DNA of 64,000 bases from Corallibacter vietnamensis (GCF_039537875.1 NZ_BAABBI010000001.1:1426001-1490000); one strand, 5' to 3'. Shown: positions 25,239-34,454, numbered from the stretch's first letter. Made by a program: numbers and translations. The notes: a model not told the origin generated them from the letters alone.

Positions 25239-26795
25239 TTAAGTTGCTATTTTAATTTTAAAAGCAGTTCCTTTATCAACTTTGCTAAAAAGACGAACCT
25301 TACCATTCAATTTGTTAACATATAGATTTAAGTAGTATAACCCATAACCGTTTGAAGAACCACTTTCCTTATGAAATCTTGCTCCTTTTTTAAAGAGTTC
25401 TTCTTTATTTGTTTCTACATCCAAGCCTATGCCATTGTCTTTGTAATAAATTGTGTAATAATCTTTTGTTTTGTAAGCTGTTATTTCAATGTTTAGCTTT
25501 TCGTTTTCCTTTTTAAATTTGAAAGAATTAGTAAACAAGTTATGAAAAATATTATCAATATGACTTTTAGGAAAGCTAGAGTTGTCATCTATTTTAGATT
25601 TTAACGTGGTTCCTTTTGGTTTTAAATACTCTAATTGAGTAAATGTATTGTCTATGCTTTCGCTTATTAAACTTTCTTTGGGGTGTTTGTTATTAATGTC
25701 TTTTATAAAGTTATGATATTGTATTAAAGCATTCAACCCAAGATTAAGATTCTGAATATTGGTTTGAAACATATCTTTTACTTCATCTATTGAAGCAAGG
25801 TCTTTTTTTACGGTTTCTTCATAATACACACATAGTTGGTTTAATGCTATAATAGGTTCCCTTAAATTATGAGATGTAATACTTGCAAAATCTTCAAGAT
25901 AATAATTGGCCTCGTTAAGCTCTTTATTCAGGGCTTTGAATCTGTCGTTTATAACTTCTAGTGTTTTAGATTTGTTTGAGATTTCAGTGTAGAAATTCAT
26001 AAACTTATACGAGTATAAAAACATACTTATTAAAACTGTAATGTTTAAAAAGAGAATGATTATAAATATACTTTGAGCTTTATTTATAAAACCTAAATGC
26101 ATAAGTATTGAAGACGACACAATGAAAATGATTGGGAATAAGAAAAATACCGGAAAAAAATAACTTGGGTGCGTTTTGTTTTTTCCAAGAATTCTATAAT
26201 AAAACCGACTTACTTTACCTATAAGTTGGTATTCAAATAATGATATGCTGTTTATAAAAAACAACATAGATGTATTCCAGCTTAACGTTTCAAAACCTAA
26301 AATAGCGTTTAGGGTGCTAGCATCAAGAAGGTAATATGTTATGGCAAAAATAGAAATAATGTATACAATGGAGTTTGATACAATAAGGATTTGCTTGTTC
26401 TTATTAAACTTTATAGCATAAAAAGCTATAGAAGTAAGAACGAACATAACAATAGTTATTTTAGAACTGGCAGCAAAAAAGCCTGTTGTAGAATCAGAAC
26501 TTAAAAAGATATAAATACTTTGAAAAAACTGAATAATAATATTGGTAATAAGTAACCGATATACATGTTTTTTGTTTTTAGTAAAATAAATACAAGCAAG
26601 TATAATAAAACTAATGCTAGTTAAGGGTTTCATAGTAGCATTAGGATTTATTATATAGCCTGTGAAAAAAACATCTATATTGTTTTTAAGCCAAAAATAA
26701 ATGTTTAAAAAAGCAACTAATAAAGTTACAAAACCAGTAAACTTATACGAAAAAAGAAAATTGGTTTTAATTACGTTGTTATTGTTGGTTGCCAT
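25239..26795 (-). CDS. Membrane sensor histidine kinase
   Basis: About 518 residues. The first half has eight or so hydrophobic helices (residues ~15-270), then a coiled-coil segment, a HisKA domain with the phospho-acceptor in ITSHNLREPI, and an ATPase domain with N-box HNLFTNSFKF, G1 DNGIGLD and G2 SNGYGLYYL. The sensing part is therefore membrane-embedded with no large periplasmic domain. The frame opens at 26825; I prefer MATNNNN (26795) but cannot decide. It pairs with the receiver protein directly downstream. Confidence 0.9.
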   Translation of the reverse strand: MATNNNNVIKTNFLFSYKFTGFVTLLVAFLNIYFWLKNNIDVFFTGYIINPNATMKPLTSISFIILACIYFTKNKKHVYRLLITNIIIQFFQSIYIFLSSDSTTGFFAASSKITIVMFVLTSIAFYAIKFNKNKQILIVSNSIVYIISIFAITYYLLDASTLNAILGFETLSWNTSMLFFINSISLFEYQLIGKVSRFYYRILGKNKTHPSYFFPVFFLFPIIFIVSSSILMHLGFINKAQSIFIIILFLNITVLISMFLYSYKFMNFYTEISNKSKTLEVINDRFKALNKELNEANYYLEDFASITSHNLREPIIALNQLCVYYEETVKKDLASIDEVKDMFQTNIQNLNLGLNALIQYHNFIKDINNKHPKESLISESIDNTFTQLEYLKPKGTTLKSKIDDNSSFPKSHIDNIFHNLFTNSFKFKKENEKLNIEITAYKTKDYYTIYYKDNGIGLDVETNKEELFKKGARFHKESGSSNGYGLYYLNLYVNKLNGKVRLFSKVDKGTAFKIKIAT

Positions 26796-26958
26796 ACTAT
26801 ACCATACATATTTTGTGTGAAACATTGTTTTGCGCGCTATTAAATTGCTTCTTGATAAGAAAAATATGTTACAAAGGGAGTGTTTGCTGGTTGTATTTTA
26901 TGCCATATAGTTGTTTTTTGAGATTTATATTGTTAGTTGAGAGTCTAAACTTACAATC

Positions 26959-27156
26959 TTAAGCTGTTTCTGATTTTCTCTCTCTATAAAGATACTTGAG
27001 TTTGTTTATTTTGTTAAGTAGCTTTATGGCATTAAACTCTGATATGTCGCTTTCAGCACAATCAGTTTGGCGTAAGTTATAGGCTTGCTCTACAAGACGC
27101 TTGTAACGCTTTTGTAGTTTAAACTCTCGCTTTTTTATTTTAGATACATTATTCAT
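26959..27156 (-). CDS. Small helical protein, paralogue of the 24477 gene
   Basis: A 65-residue, very basic protein with LVEQAYNLRQTDCAESD and a C-terminal helix, aligning with the 79-residue protein at 24477-24716. Function unknown. It is reverse, 134 or more bases upstream of the histidine kinase, so the two paralogues bracket the two-component pair. Confidence 0.6.
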   Translation of the reverse strand: MNNVSKIKKREFKLQKRYKRLVEQAYNLRQTDCAESDISEFNAIKLLNKINKLKYLYRERKSETA

Positions 27157-27236
27157 TACAAGAAAGTAAAAAGTAATCTATTAGCTAATAAATATATTCA
27201 AAATATTGCAAAAGAGCAACTTGTGAAATGCTTTTA

Positions 27237-27274
27237 TAAAAAAAATCGATCTAATTATCTAGACCGATTTTTTC
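27237..27274 (-). terminator. Hairpin terminator of the DUF4197 gene
   Basis: A stem of 14 pairs with one mismatch (AAAAAATCGATCTA against TAGACCGATTTTTT) and A/T runs, placed downstream of the DUF4197 gene on the minus strand. Confidence 0.7.
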
Positions 27275-27345
27275 AACTAACTAACTCGTAACTAATTCAA
27301 ACGTGATTGAATTCAATGTTTTTATCACTGCAAAGATGCGATAGA

Positions 27346-27384
27346 AATCAAAACCCAATGTTATGTAAACATTAGGTTTTGATT
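27346..27384. repeat. 17-bp inverted repeat
   Basis: 27346-27362 (AATCAAAACCCAATGTT) and 27368-27384 (AACATTAGGTTTTGATT) are complementary with one C-A mismatch across a 5-base loop. There is no T-run on either side, so it is not a standard terminator. It lies between the DUF4197 stop codon and that gene's terminator. Confidence 0.75.
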
Positions 27385-27449
27385 ATGAATAATTTAAGAA
27401 TTTATATCTTGATTGTCAAGATGTTATTGTGTGTAGGTGTTTGTTTATA

Positions 27450-28157
27450 TTAATCTTGTAAAGCAAAAACACGTCTCAATAAGTCGGTTGTTCTTGAGCC
27501 TACTTTATTCCTGATTTCTTTTTCCTCAACAGCTATCATTTTGTAAACACCATTTAAGGCTTCAGAAGTAACATAATCTGTTAAATCAGGGTTTACATCA
27601 CTTGTAAAAGGAATGGCATTGTATTTATTTATGAGGTTAGACCAAATTTGATCAGCACCAACTTTAGCAAATGAATTATTAATTACAGGATGAAATTTAT
27701 CATACAAAGCAGTTTTTGTTCTTGTAGATAAGTATTGTGTCGCAGCGTCATCAGTACCTAACAGTATATTTTTAGCATCAGCAAACGTAATACCTTTTAC
27801 AGCGTCAACAAAAATAGGTGTCGCTTGGCTTACAGCATCTTCAGCAGCACGATTAAGTACTTTTAATCCTTCATCAGCCAGATTACCTAACCCTATGTCA
27901 CGTAAACCTTTATCAACTTTTTTTAATTCTTCCGGTAGTAAAATTTTAACTAACTCATTTCTGTAGAAACCATCTTTTTGTGTAAGCTTGGTTACCTGTT
28001 TGTCTATTCCCATGTCTAATGCTTGGCGTAATCCAGCAGCAATATCTGTGTTGCTTAAGCCAGGTGTGTTCTCTGGTAATTGATCAATAACTTGCTGTAA
28101 TTCGGCACAAGCTGTAAGATTGAATACTAAAAGTCCTATCAGTAATTTTCGTAACAT
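27450..28157 (-). CDS. DUF4197 lipoprotein
   Basis: A 235-residue lipoprotein with lipobox LTAC (residues 14-17). The DUF4197 body is all-helical: GLSNTDIAAGLRQALDMGID, then KILLPEELKKVDKGLRDIG, and FADAKNILLGTDDAATQYL. The family is found in many Gram-negative bacteria without known function. The gene is single, between icmF (divergent) and a downstream hairpin. A TATATTTG box lies on the minus strand upstream of the start. Confidence 0.88.
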   Translation of the reverse strand: MLRKLLIGLLVFNLTACAELQQVIDQLPENTPGLSNTDIAAGLRQALDMGIDKQVTKLTQKDGFYRNELVKILLPEELKKVDKGLRDIGLGNLADEGLKVLNRAAEDAVSQATPIFVDAVKGITFADAKNILLGTDDAATQYLSTRTKTALYDKFHPVINNSFAKVGADQIWSNLINKYNAIPFTSDVNPDLTDYVTSEALNGVYKMIAVEEKEIRNKVGSRTTDLLRRVFALQD

Positions 28158-28360
28158 AATTTTTATTTGTTTTTTTAGATAAGCAAATATAAGTCAACGT
28201 ACTAAAATAAACCTTTGCTTTGTTTAATTTAAATATGTTACAAGTCTGTTTAAACTATTTTGTTTTCTGTTTTTTATTATTGATTATATAATAAAAGGAC
28301 TTTTATAAACTAAAGCGTTAATCATTTTTAAATAATACAATAATATTTTTGAATATTCCG

Positions 28361-28368
28361 TAAATTTG
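28361..28368 (+). promoter_or_regulatory. -7 box of icmF
   Basis: TAAATTTG, a match to TAnnTTTG, 28 bases before the ATG at 28397. It supports that ATG over the TTG at 28382. Confidence 0.55.
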
Positions 28369-28396
28369 CAACTCTTAAAATTTGAATTTTTTATCA

Positions 28397-31300
28397 ATGA
28401 AGCAAGTAGCACCTTATAAACCAAAGTACAAAGTAAGAATTGTAACCGCAGCATCGCTGTTTGATGGCCATGATGCCTCAATAAATATAATGCGTCGTAT
28501 TATTCAATCTACTGGCGTTGAGGTTATTCATCTTGGGCATGACAGAAGTGTTGAAGAAGTTGTAAACACAGCCATTCAAGAAGATGCCAATGCCATCTGT
28601 TTAACATCATATCAAGGTGGTCATAATGAGTATTTTAAATACATGTATGACTTACTTAAAGAGCGTGGTGCTGGACATATTAAAATCTTTGGCGGCGGCG
28701 GCGGCGTTATTCTTCCTTCAGAGATTAAGGAATTAATGGATTATGGCATTTCCAGAATCTACTCGCCTGATGATGGTCGTGAAATGGGACTTCAAGGGAT
28801 GATTAATGATTTAGTACAACAATCAGACTTTGCTATTGGTGATCAACTTAATGGTGAAGTAGCGACTTTAGAAGAGAAAAATCCAAAAGCTATTGCACGT
28901 GTGATTTCATCTGCTGAAAATTTTCCAGAAGTAGCTAAAGAAGCTTTAGATGACATTCATGAGAAAAATAAAACGTCTAAAACGCCTGTATTAGGAATTA
29001 CAGGAACTGGTGGCGCCGGAAAATCTAGTTTGGTAGATGAGTTGGTGCGTCGTTTTTTAATCGACTTCCCAGAAAAAACCATAGGTATTGTTTCGGTTGA
29101 TCCATCAAAACGTAAAACAGGTGGCGCGCTTTTAGGTGATAGAATTCGTATGAATGCTATTAATTCACCACGTGTATACATGCGTAGTTTGGCAACGCGT
29201 CAATCTAATTTAGCCTTGTCAAAATATGTTAATGAAGCTGTTGAAGTGTTGAAAGCTGCTAAATATGACATCATCATTTTAGAAACCTCTGGTATTGGGC
29301 AAAGTGATACTGAAATTTTAGAGCATAGTGATGTGTCCTTATATGTGATGACACCAGAATTTGGTGCAGCTACACAGTTGGAAAAAATTGATATGTTAGA
29401 CTTTGCAGACTTGGTTGCGATTAACAAATTTGATAAGCGTGGTGCATTGGATGCGCTTCGCGATGTAAAAAAACAGTACATGCGTAACCACCAATTGTGG
29501 GATACTAATCAAGATGATTTACCTGTTTTTGGAACGATTGCTTCGCAGTTTAACGATCCAGGAATGAACACGCTTTACAAAGCGATAATGGATAAGGTCG
29601 TTGAAAAAACGGATGCTGACCTGAACTCAACTTTTGAAATTTCAAAAGAAATGAGTGAGAAAATCTTTGTAATTCCACCAAACAGAACACGTTATTTATC
29701 AGAGATTGCAGAAAACAATCGTGCGTATGATAAAACTGCTAACGAGCAAGTTGAGGTAGCTCAAAAACTATATGGTATTTATAAAACTATTGGTTCGGTA
29801 GCAGGAATTTCAAACGAAAAGGAATACGCATTTTTAGATAACAAAGGCATTAATCAGGATGGGATTCTTGAATTGGTTAAGAGTGATAACGATAAAGCGT
29901 TTTTAGACTTATTAATCAAAGAGTTTGACCGTGTGAAAATGAATTTAGATCCTTATAACTGGGAAGTTGTAATAGGTTGGAATGAGAAGGTCAACAAATA
30001 CAAGAACCCTGTTTACACATTTAAAGTAAGAGACAAAGAAATTAAAATAGACACGCATACCGAGTCTTTATCACATACACAAATTCCAAAAGTCGCTTTG
30101 CCAAAGTATCAAGCTTGGGGCGATATTTTACGATGGACACTTCAAGAGAATGTACCTGGAGAGTTTCCGTATACATCAGGACTGTATCCTTTTAAACGAA
30201 CAGGAGAAGATCCTGCGCGTATGTTTGCAGGAGAAGGTGGTCCAGAGCGTACCAACAAACGTTTTCATTATGTGAGTCAAGGTATGCCAGCAAAACGACT
30301 ATCAACAGCTTTTGATAGTGTAACACTTTACGGTAATGATCCAGACTTACGTCCGGATATTTATGGTAAAATAGGAAACGCAGGTGTATCTATATGCTGT
30401 TTGGACGATGCTAAAAAACTTTATTCTGGTTTTAACCTAGCAGATGTGATGACTTCGGTAAGTATGACTATTAATGGTCCTGCGCCAATGTTGTTAGGGT
30501 TCTTTATGAATGCTGCTATAGATCAACAATGTGAGCTTTACATCAAAGAAAACGGTCTAGAGAAAGAAGTTGAAGCAAAGATTGCCAAAATATACAAGGA
30601 AAAAGGCGTAGAGCGTCCTAAATATAATGGTGAGCTACCAGAAGGAAATGATGGTTTAGGCTTGTTTTTATTGGGCGTTACTGGTGATCAAGTATTGCCA
30701 CAGGATGTTTACCATGATATAAAAACACGTACCATTGCACAAGTTCGTGGTACTGTACAAGCTGATATTTTAAAAGAAGATCAAGCGCAAAATACCTGTA
30801 TTTTCTCTACGGAATTTGCACTGCGTTTAATGGGAGATGTACAAGAGTATTTTATTGAAAATAATGTGCGTAACTTCTATTCGGTGTCTATTTCTGGGTA
30901 TCATATTGCAGAAGCAGGAGCCAACCCTATTACGCAATTGGCATTGACTTTATCTAACGGTTTCACTTATGTAGAATATTACTTAAGCCGAGGAATGGAT
31001 ATCAATAAATTCGGTCCAAACTTATCGTTCTTTTTCTCTAACGGTATCGATCCTGAATATGCTGTTATTGGTCGTGTGGCACGTAAAATTTGGGCAAAAG
31101 CCTTAAAGCATAAGTATGGTGCCAACCCAAGAGCACAGATGTTGAAATACCATATACAAACTTCGGGTCGTAGTTTGCATGCCCAAGAAATTGACTTTAA
31201 CGATATTCGTACGACACTTCAAGCATTATATGCTATTTATGATAACTGTAACTCGTTGCATACAAATGCGTATGACGAAGCAATTACTACGCCAACCGAA

Positions 31301-31840
31301 GAGAGTGTGCGTCGCGCAATGGCTATTCAGTTGATTATTAATAAGGAGTTAGGACTTGCTAAAAACGAAAACCCAATACAAGGGTCGTTTATTATAGAAG
31401 AGCTTACCGATTTGGTTGAAGAAGCGGTATTACTAGAGTTTGATAGAATTACTGAACGTGGTGGTGTACTTGGTGCTATGGAAACCATGTACCAACGTAG
31501 TAAAATTCAGGAGGAAAGCTTGTATTATGAAACTTTAAAGCACAATGGTGATTTTCCAATTATTGGTGTAAACACCTTCTTGAGTAGTAAAGGATCACCA
31601 ACGGTACAGCCTGCTGAAGTTATAAGAGCTACAGAAGAGGAGAAGCAATACCAAATACAAACTCTTGAGAATTTACATAAGAGTAATGATACCAAGGAAT
31701 TGCTAAAAGCGCTTCAGCATAAAGCGATTAATAACGAAAACATTTTTGAAGCCTTAATGGATGTTTGTAAAGTGTGTTCTTTAGGGCAAATTACTGAAGC
31801 TTTATTTGAAGTAGGCGGACAGTATAGACGTAATATGTAG
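28397..31840 (+). CDS. icmF: Fused isobutyryl-CoA mutase IcmF (B12 mutase with built-in G-protein chaperone)
   Basis: A 1147-residue fusion. The N-terminal cobalamin-binding domain (1-140) has LFDGHDASINIMRR with the cobalt-ligand His, and a GGGG stretch. The MeaB-like GTPase (about 190-400) has P-loop TGTGGAGKSS, ETSGIGQSDTEI and NKFDKRG. The mutase domain (about 560-1147) has GEDPARMFAGEGGPERTNKR and GNAGVSICCLDDAKKL. This order is that of IcmF, which interconverts isobutyryl-CoA and n-butyryl-CoA (or isovaleryl/pivalyl-CoA). Ordinary methylmalonyl-CoA mutase lacks the central GTPase. It is monocistronic with a terminator. The ATG at 28397 is chosen over TTG 28382. Confidence 0.93.
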   Translation: MKQVAPYKPKYKVRIVTAASLFDGHDASINIMRRIIQSTGVEVIHLGHDRSVEEVVNTAIQEDANAICLTSYQGGHNEYFKYMYDLLKERGAGHIKIFGGGGGVILPSEIKELMDYGISRIYSPDDGREMGLQGMINDLVQQSDFAIGDQLNGEVATLEEKNPKAIARVISSAENFPEVAKEALDDIHEKNKTSKTPVLGITGTGGAGKSSLVDELVRRFLIDFPEKTIGIVSVDPSKRKTGGALLGDRIRMNAINSPRVYMRSLATRQSNLALSKYVNEAVEVLKAAKYDIIILETSGIGQSDTEILEHSDVSLYVMTPEFGAATQLEKIDMLDFADLVAINKFDKRGALDALRDVKKQYMRNHQLWDTNQDDLPVFGTIASQFNDPGMNTLYKAIMDKVVEKTDADLNSTFEISKEMSEKIFVIPPNRTRYLSEIAENNRAYDKTANEQVEVAQKLYGIYKTIGSVAGISNEKEYAFLDNKGINQDGILELVKSDNDKAFLDLLIKEFDRVKMNLDPYNWEVVIGWNEKVNKYKNPVYTFKVRDKEIKIDTHTESLSHTQIPKVALPKYQAWGDILRWTLQENVPGEFPYTSGLYPFKRTGEDPARMFAGEGGPERTNKRFHYVSQGMPAKRLSTAFDSVTLYGNDPDLRPDIYGKIGNAGVSICCLDDAKKLYSGFNLADVMTSVSMTINGPAPMLLGFFMNAAIDQQCELYIKENGLEKEVEAKIAKIYKEKGVERPKYNGELPEGNDGLGLFLLGVTGDQVLPQDVYHDIKTRTIAQVRGTVQADILKEDQAQNTCIFSTEFALRLMGDVQEYFIENNVRNFYSVSISGYHIAEAGANPITQLALTLSNGFTYVEYYLSRGMDINKFGPNLSFFFSNGIDPEYAVIGRVARKIWAKALKHKYGANPRAQMLKYHIQTSGRSLHAQEIDFNDIRTTLQALYAIYDNCNSLHTNAYDEAITTPTEESVRRAMAIQLIINKELGLAKNENPIQGSFIIEELTDLVEEAVLLEFDRITERGGVLGAMETMYQRSKIQEESLYYETLKHNGDFPIIGVNTFLSSKGSPTVQPAEVIRATEEEKQYQIQTLENLHKSNDTKELLKALQHKAINNENIFEALMDVCKVCSLGQITEALFEVGGQYRRNM

Positions 31841-31866
31841 TGTGTTTTTACACCTTAAGCTATAAG

Positions 31867-31895
31867 AATCCCGAGTATTTGCTCGGGATTTTTTA
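31867..31895 (+). terminator. Hairpin terminator after icmF
   Basis: A 9-bp perfect stem AATCCCGAG/CTCGGGATT with loop TATTTG and a T-run. Confidence 0.9.
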
Positions 31896-31991
31896 TGGAG
31901 TTAACCTAGATTTAAGTCGGTATAAAGTCGGCATATAGTTAGTGTGAATACAACCTAAAATTGACTTATGTGCCTATTTTTTATTGATGTT

Positions 31992-32192
31992 ATGGCAAAA
32001 ACAACGAGGTATTATATTTTTTGAGAGCACTTTGGGGGTATTAATTTTTATTTTCTAAGAGGAAAACCTAAAGCGCGAGAAGCTGGAGATGGCTTTACTC
32101 GGGAAGCGATAAAGAAAAGTCCGCGTATGGTTTGTGTACATGAGAATAATAGTAAATTTGGGGAAGCTTCGCAGGTAAATAAGTTTTTTTAA
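31992..32192 (+). pseudogene. Broken short gene with an in-frame TGA
   Basis: From the ATG at 31992 one frame gives MAKTTRYYIF, a TGA at 32022-32024, and then 55 more codons in the same frame including GGINFYFLRGKPKAREAG, SPRMVCVHENNSKFGEA and a TAA. The pattern (basic FYxxxGK, then RENxxxFG) resembles the N-terminal part of a family of small Bacteroidota proteins with an R-T-R-E-N-x-x-E-F-G core. Here it is both interrupted and truncated. A sequencing error at the TGA would restore only a short N-terminal fragment. Confidence 0.5.
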
Positions 32193-32218
32193 GCGCACTA
32201 TTATCCCTTTTTTGTAGG

Positions 32219-32533
32219 TTATAAGGATGGCATGCTGCATAGTAGATTGATGCAGTTGTTTTTAAAAATTTCTTGCTGTATGTGGTGGCTGTTTAAGTTT
32301 AAAAACATGCCGTTGGGTAAATGTTGCGTATTGCATATTATAACAGCAGCATTATTATTTACTAGTAAATTAAAAGCTGTAATACTTACGTAGGTTGCTG
32401 GATTGTCAATTACAATAAATCCAATATCTTCAATAGGGATAGTGGCTTCTCTAAAATCATTTTTTATAATTAGTTGAGAGTGCTTACTTGTTACTTTACT
32501 TTTCCTTTCAATAAGAATTGATTTTTTTAACAT
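32219..32533 (-). pseudogene. cas1: Truncated cas1 (N-terminal third, type II-like)
   Basis: 104 residues that match the N-terminal beta-rich domain of Cas1 from type II CRISPR systems: KKSILIERKSKVTSKHSQL, TIPIEDIGFIVIDNP, AAVIICNTQHLPNGMFL and SHHIQQEIFKNNC. Complete Cas1 has about 300 residues with the catalytic Glu/His/Asp in the C-terminal helical domain, all absent here. The frame stops just where SMPLKKQLWKQ would follow in relatives. No cas9, cas2 or repeat array lies nearby, so this is a remnant without integrase activity. Confidence 0.8.
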
Positions 32534-32700
32534 TTAATACAGTGTTTTAAAAACTCTAGTTAAGAAAATTCTTAAAGTATGTAAAATTAAATAGCTAAAA
32601 GGTTGTATTTTAGGTTGTTTTGTTACGAGGTTAATATGTGTATTATATAAAGAAACGGATTATAAGCGTATAATTTCAGTCTTTGTTTTTAGCTATTTGT

Positions 32701-33945
32701 TTATTCCTGCGGGTATTCCATAATCCAAGCAGGAGCATGTTCCCAGGTTTTTAAAACGCTGTCTCCGTAATTACTATCAAAACATATTTTTGTTCCATCA
32801 GGATTTACGCAGGCTCTAGCGCCATGATAATAGGCGTTTTTGCTATTGTGTTTATCAGAGTGATGTTTGCCAAATCGCTGTACAATGTTATTGTTTGAGT
32901 AGTCGAGTTTTATAGCAAATATTTCATTGGCCATAACATCATCAGAAGCTCTGTCTTCACTAATGTATGCCCAACCATCACGTTTGGTGTTTTGACAGCT
33001 TACCCAACCGCCCCAAATACCTCTAGGTTTTGTAGGTTCGTCATAAAATAAAGGTTTTAATAAGCCGTCTTTAAGACGTATCATTGCTATATAGTGGTTG
33101 GTTTTCCAGACTGTTTTGTTACCAATAGCCACAAGGACTTCATCACCATTTACATCAATGCCTATATCGCTATGTTGTGTTTCGGTATAAAGGTGTTTTT
33201 CGTTAGTTAAATTGCTATTAAAAATACGGTATCCTTCTTTTTTGCCTGTTCCATTTTTATGCCAAGCGGCGATAACGTAATTTCCTAATGGGCTTACAGA
33301 CGCCCAGTCTAAATCAGAGCTATCACCAATATTTTTTGTAGCTATAACGGTATTGGTTTTTATGTTATAAACAATCAGATGTCCAACGTCATTTTGATCT
33401 TCAGCAACTAAACAAATAAGAGTGTCTGACCTGTCTTGACGACCTTCACCTTTCCCAATTGATAACTTTGTGTAGTTGTGAAATGTATGCAAAACTGTTC
33501 GCTTATCATTGGTAACATTATAACTAACAAATTGGTTGCCGTTTTGTGTTCCATACATGATATACGGATTTGTATACGACCAACAAGACCAGCTAGGAAG
33601 GTTACGTGTGTAGGCAACAGTATAATTACTATCATAAAGGATTTTAGCAGGCTTTACATTAAGTTTTAATAATGACCCATCGCTATTCCAAACAGCGTTT
33701 GTGGCATAATTATGACCAACTTGTTGACCTGTTTCTCCAAATGCTTTTTGATCGCCTATGCGGATGACGTTTACACAATCTTCAGTAAAATATTTCAGAT
33801 AGCTGCTGGGCTCTTTTGTGGGTTGATTGTAAGGTTTCCAAGTTACAGTATTTACATCAATACTAGGCGGGTAGCGCTTGTTGTCCTGACTAAATATCAA
33901 GATGTTACCAATAAAAAAGAAAATTATAAGCCACAGCTTTGCCAT
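32701..33945 (-). CDS. Exported beta-propeller-like protein
   Basis: A 414-residue exported protein: signal peptide residues 1-20 (ending IFSQ), then strand-rich sequence with repeated WD/TolB-like phrases such as AVWNSDGSLLKLN, DWASVSPLGNYVIAAW, and GARACVNPDGTKICFDSNYG. This suggests a six- or seven-bladed propeller, perhaps related to oligogalacturonate-lyase-like or TolB-like propellers. No catalytic residues can be assigned. There is no T9SS domain. It stands alone downstream of the S23-like gene. Confidence 0.65.
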   Translation of the reverse strand: MAKLWLIIFFFIGNILIFSQDNKRYPPSIDVNTVTWKPYNQPTKEPSSYLKYFTEDCVNVIRIGDQKAFGETGQQVGHNYATNAVWNSDGSLLKLNVKPAKILYDSNYTVAYTRNLPSWSCWSYTNPYIMYGTQNGNQFVSYNVTNDKRTVLHTFHNYTKLSIGKGEGRQDRSDTLICLVAEDQNDVGHLIVYNIKTNTVIATKNIGDSSDLDWASVSPLGNYVIAAWHKNGTGKKEGYRIFNSNLTNEKHLYTETQHSDIGIDVNGDEVLVAIGNKTVWKTNHYIAMIRLKDGLLKPLFYDEPTKPRGIWGGWVSCQNTKRDGWAYISEDRASDDVMANEIFAIKLDYSNNNIVQRFGKHHSDKHNSKNAYYHGARACVNPDGTKICFDSNYGDSVLKTWEHAPAWIMEYPQE

Positions 33946-34041
33946 AAAACATTAATACTTTTTAATGTAAAGTGCTAAAATACAAAAGACAAGGCTATTT
34001 TTACAGCGATTTTGGAGAAAGCGTATGTGTTTATGAATTAC

Positions 34042-34437
34042 TTACAGTGTAAGTGTCCAAGTATGTTGCAGTTTTTTAAAAGCTCTGATTTCACGACGCA
34101 ATAATGGGATGTAATCTTTACCGTTGCTATTACATTTTTCAAGGCGCCTACAATTTGAATACAAGCGGTTTGTAAGTTTTCTTAAAGAGGCGACATGTTT
34201 ATGTTTTTTATCAGAATGTCGAGCTTGTTCAGCTTTTAAAATTTCAGGAGCTAAAGAAACAGACTGTTGCACAATATCTCCAGAGAAATAGATGTGGCTA
34301 TCTTCATGCCCATTAGGGTGTAAATAAGACAAATCTTGATTTAGGTATGTAGAAATACTTCGGGATAGGATAAAAATATCCATAGCCTTTTGATATATAG
34401 GCAGTTCTGATAAATTTTGTGGCAAATGAGGTAACAT
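34042..34437 (-). CDS. S23-like four-helix bundle protein A
   Basis: A 131-residue, mostly helical, basic protein. LPIYQKAMDIFILSRSIS near the start aligns with LPIYKKADEIRTLVDSVV in the 34989-35501 protein. Both then have a motif like SLAPEILKAEQ/LIPAKIAEAS, similar to the SIPSNIAEG motif of the S23/IVP four-helix bundle family. Function unknown; family members are often single proteins near RNA or regulatory genes. Its -7 box TATTTTTG (34458-34465, minus) overlaps an inverted repeat shared with the divergent Lrp gene. Confidence 0.6.
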   Translation of the reverse strand: MLPHLPQNLSELPIYQKAMDIFILSRSISTYLNQDLSYLHPNGHEDSHIYFSGDIVQQSVSLAPEILKAEQARHSDKKHKHVASLRKLTNRLYSNCRRLEKCNSNGKDYIPLLRREIRAFKKLQHTWTLTL

Positions 34438-34454
34438 ATTTTTTATAGCAATTT

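Noticed and set aside
32055..32240. Reverse 61-codon frame between icmF and the cas1 fragment
   Set aside because: It is the shadow of the plus-strand broken gene (31992-32192), which has the protein-like pattern; the reverse frame has none.
32534..32700. Possible CRISPR repeats next to the cas1 fragment
   Set aside because: No repeated unit of 25-50 bases with regular spacing was found on either side.
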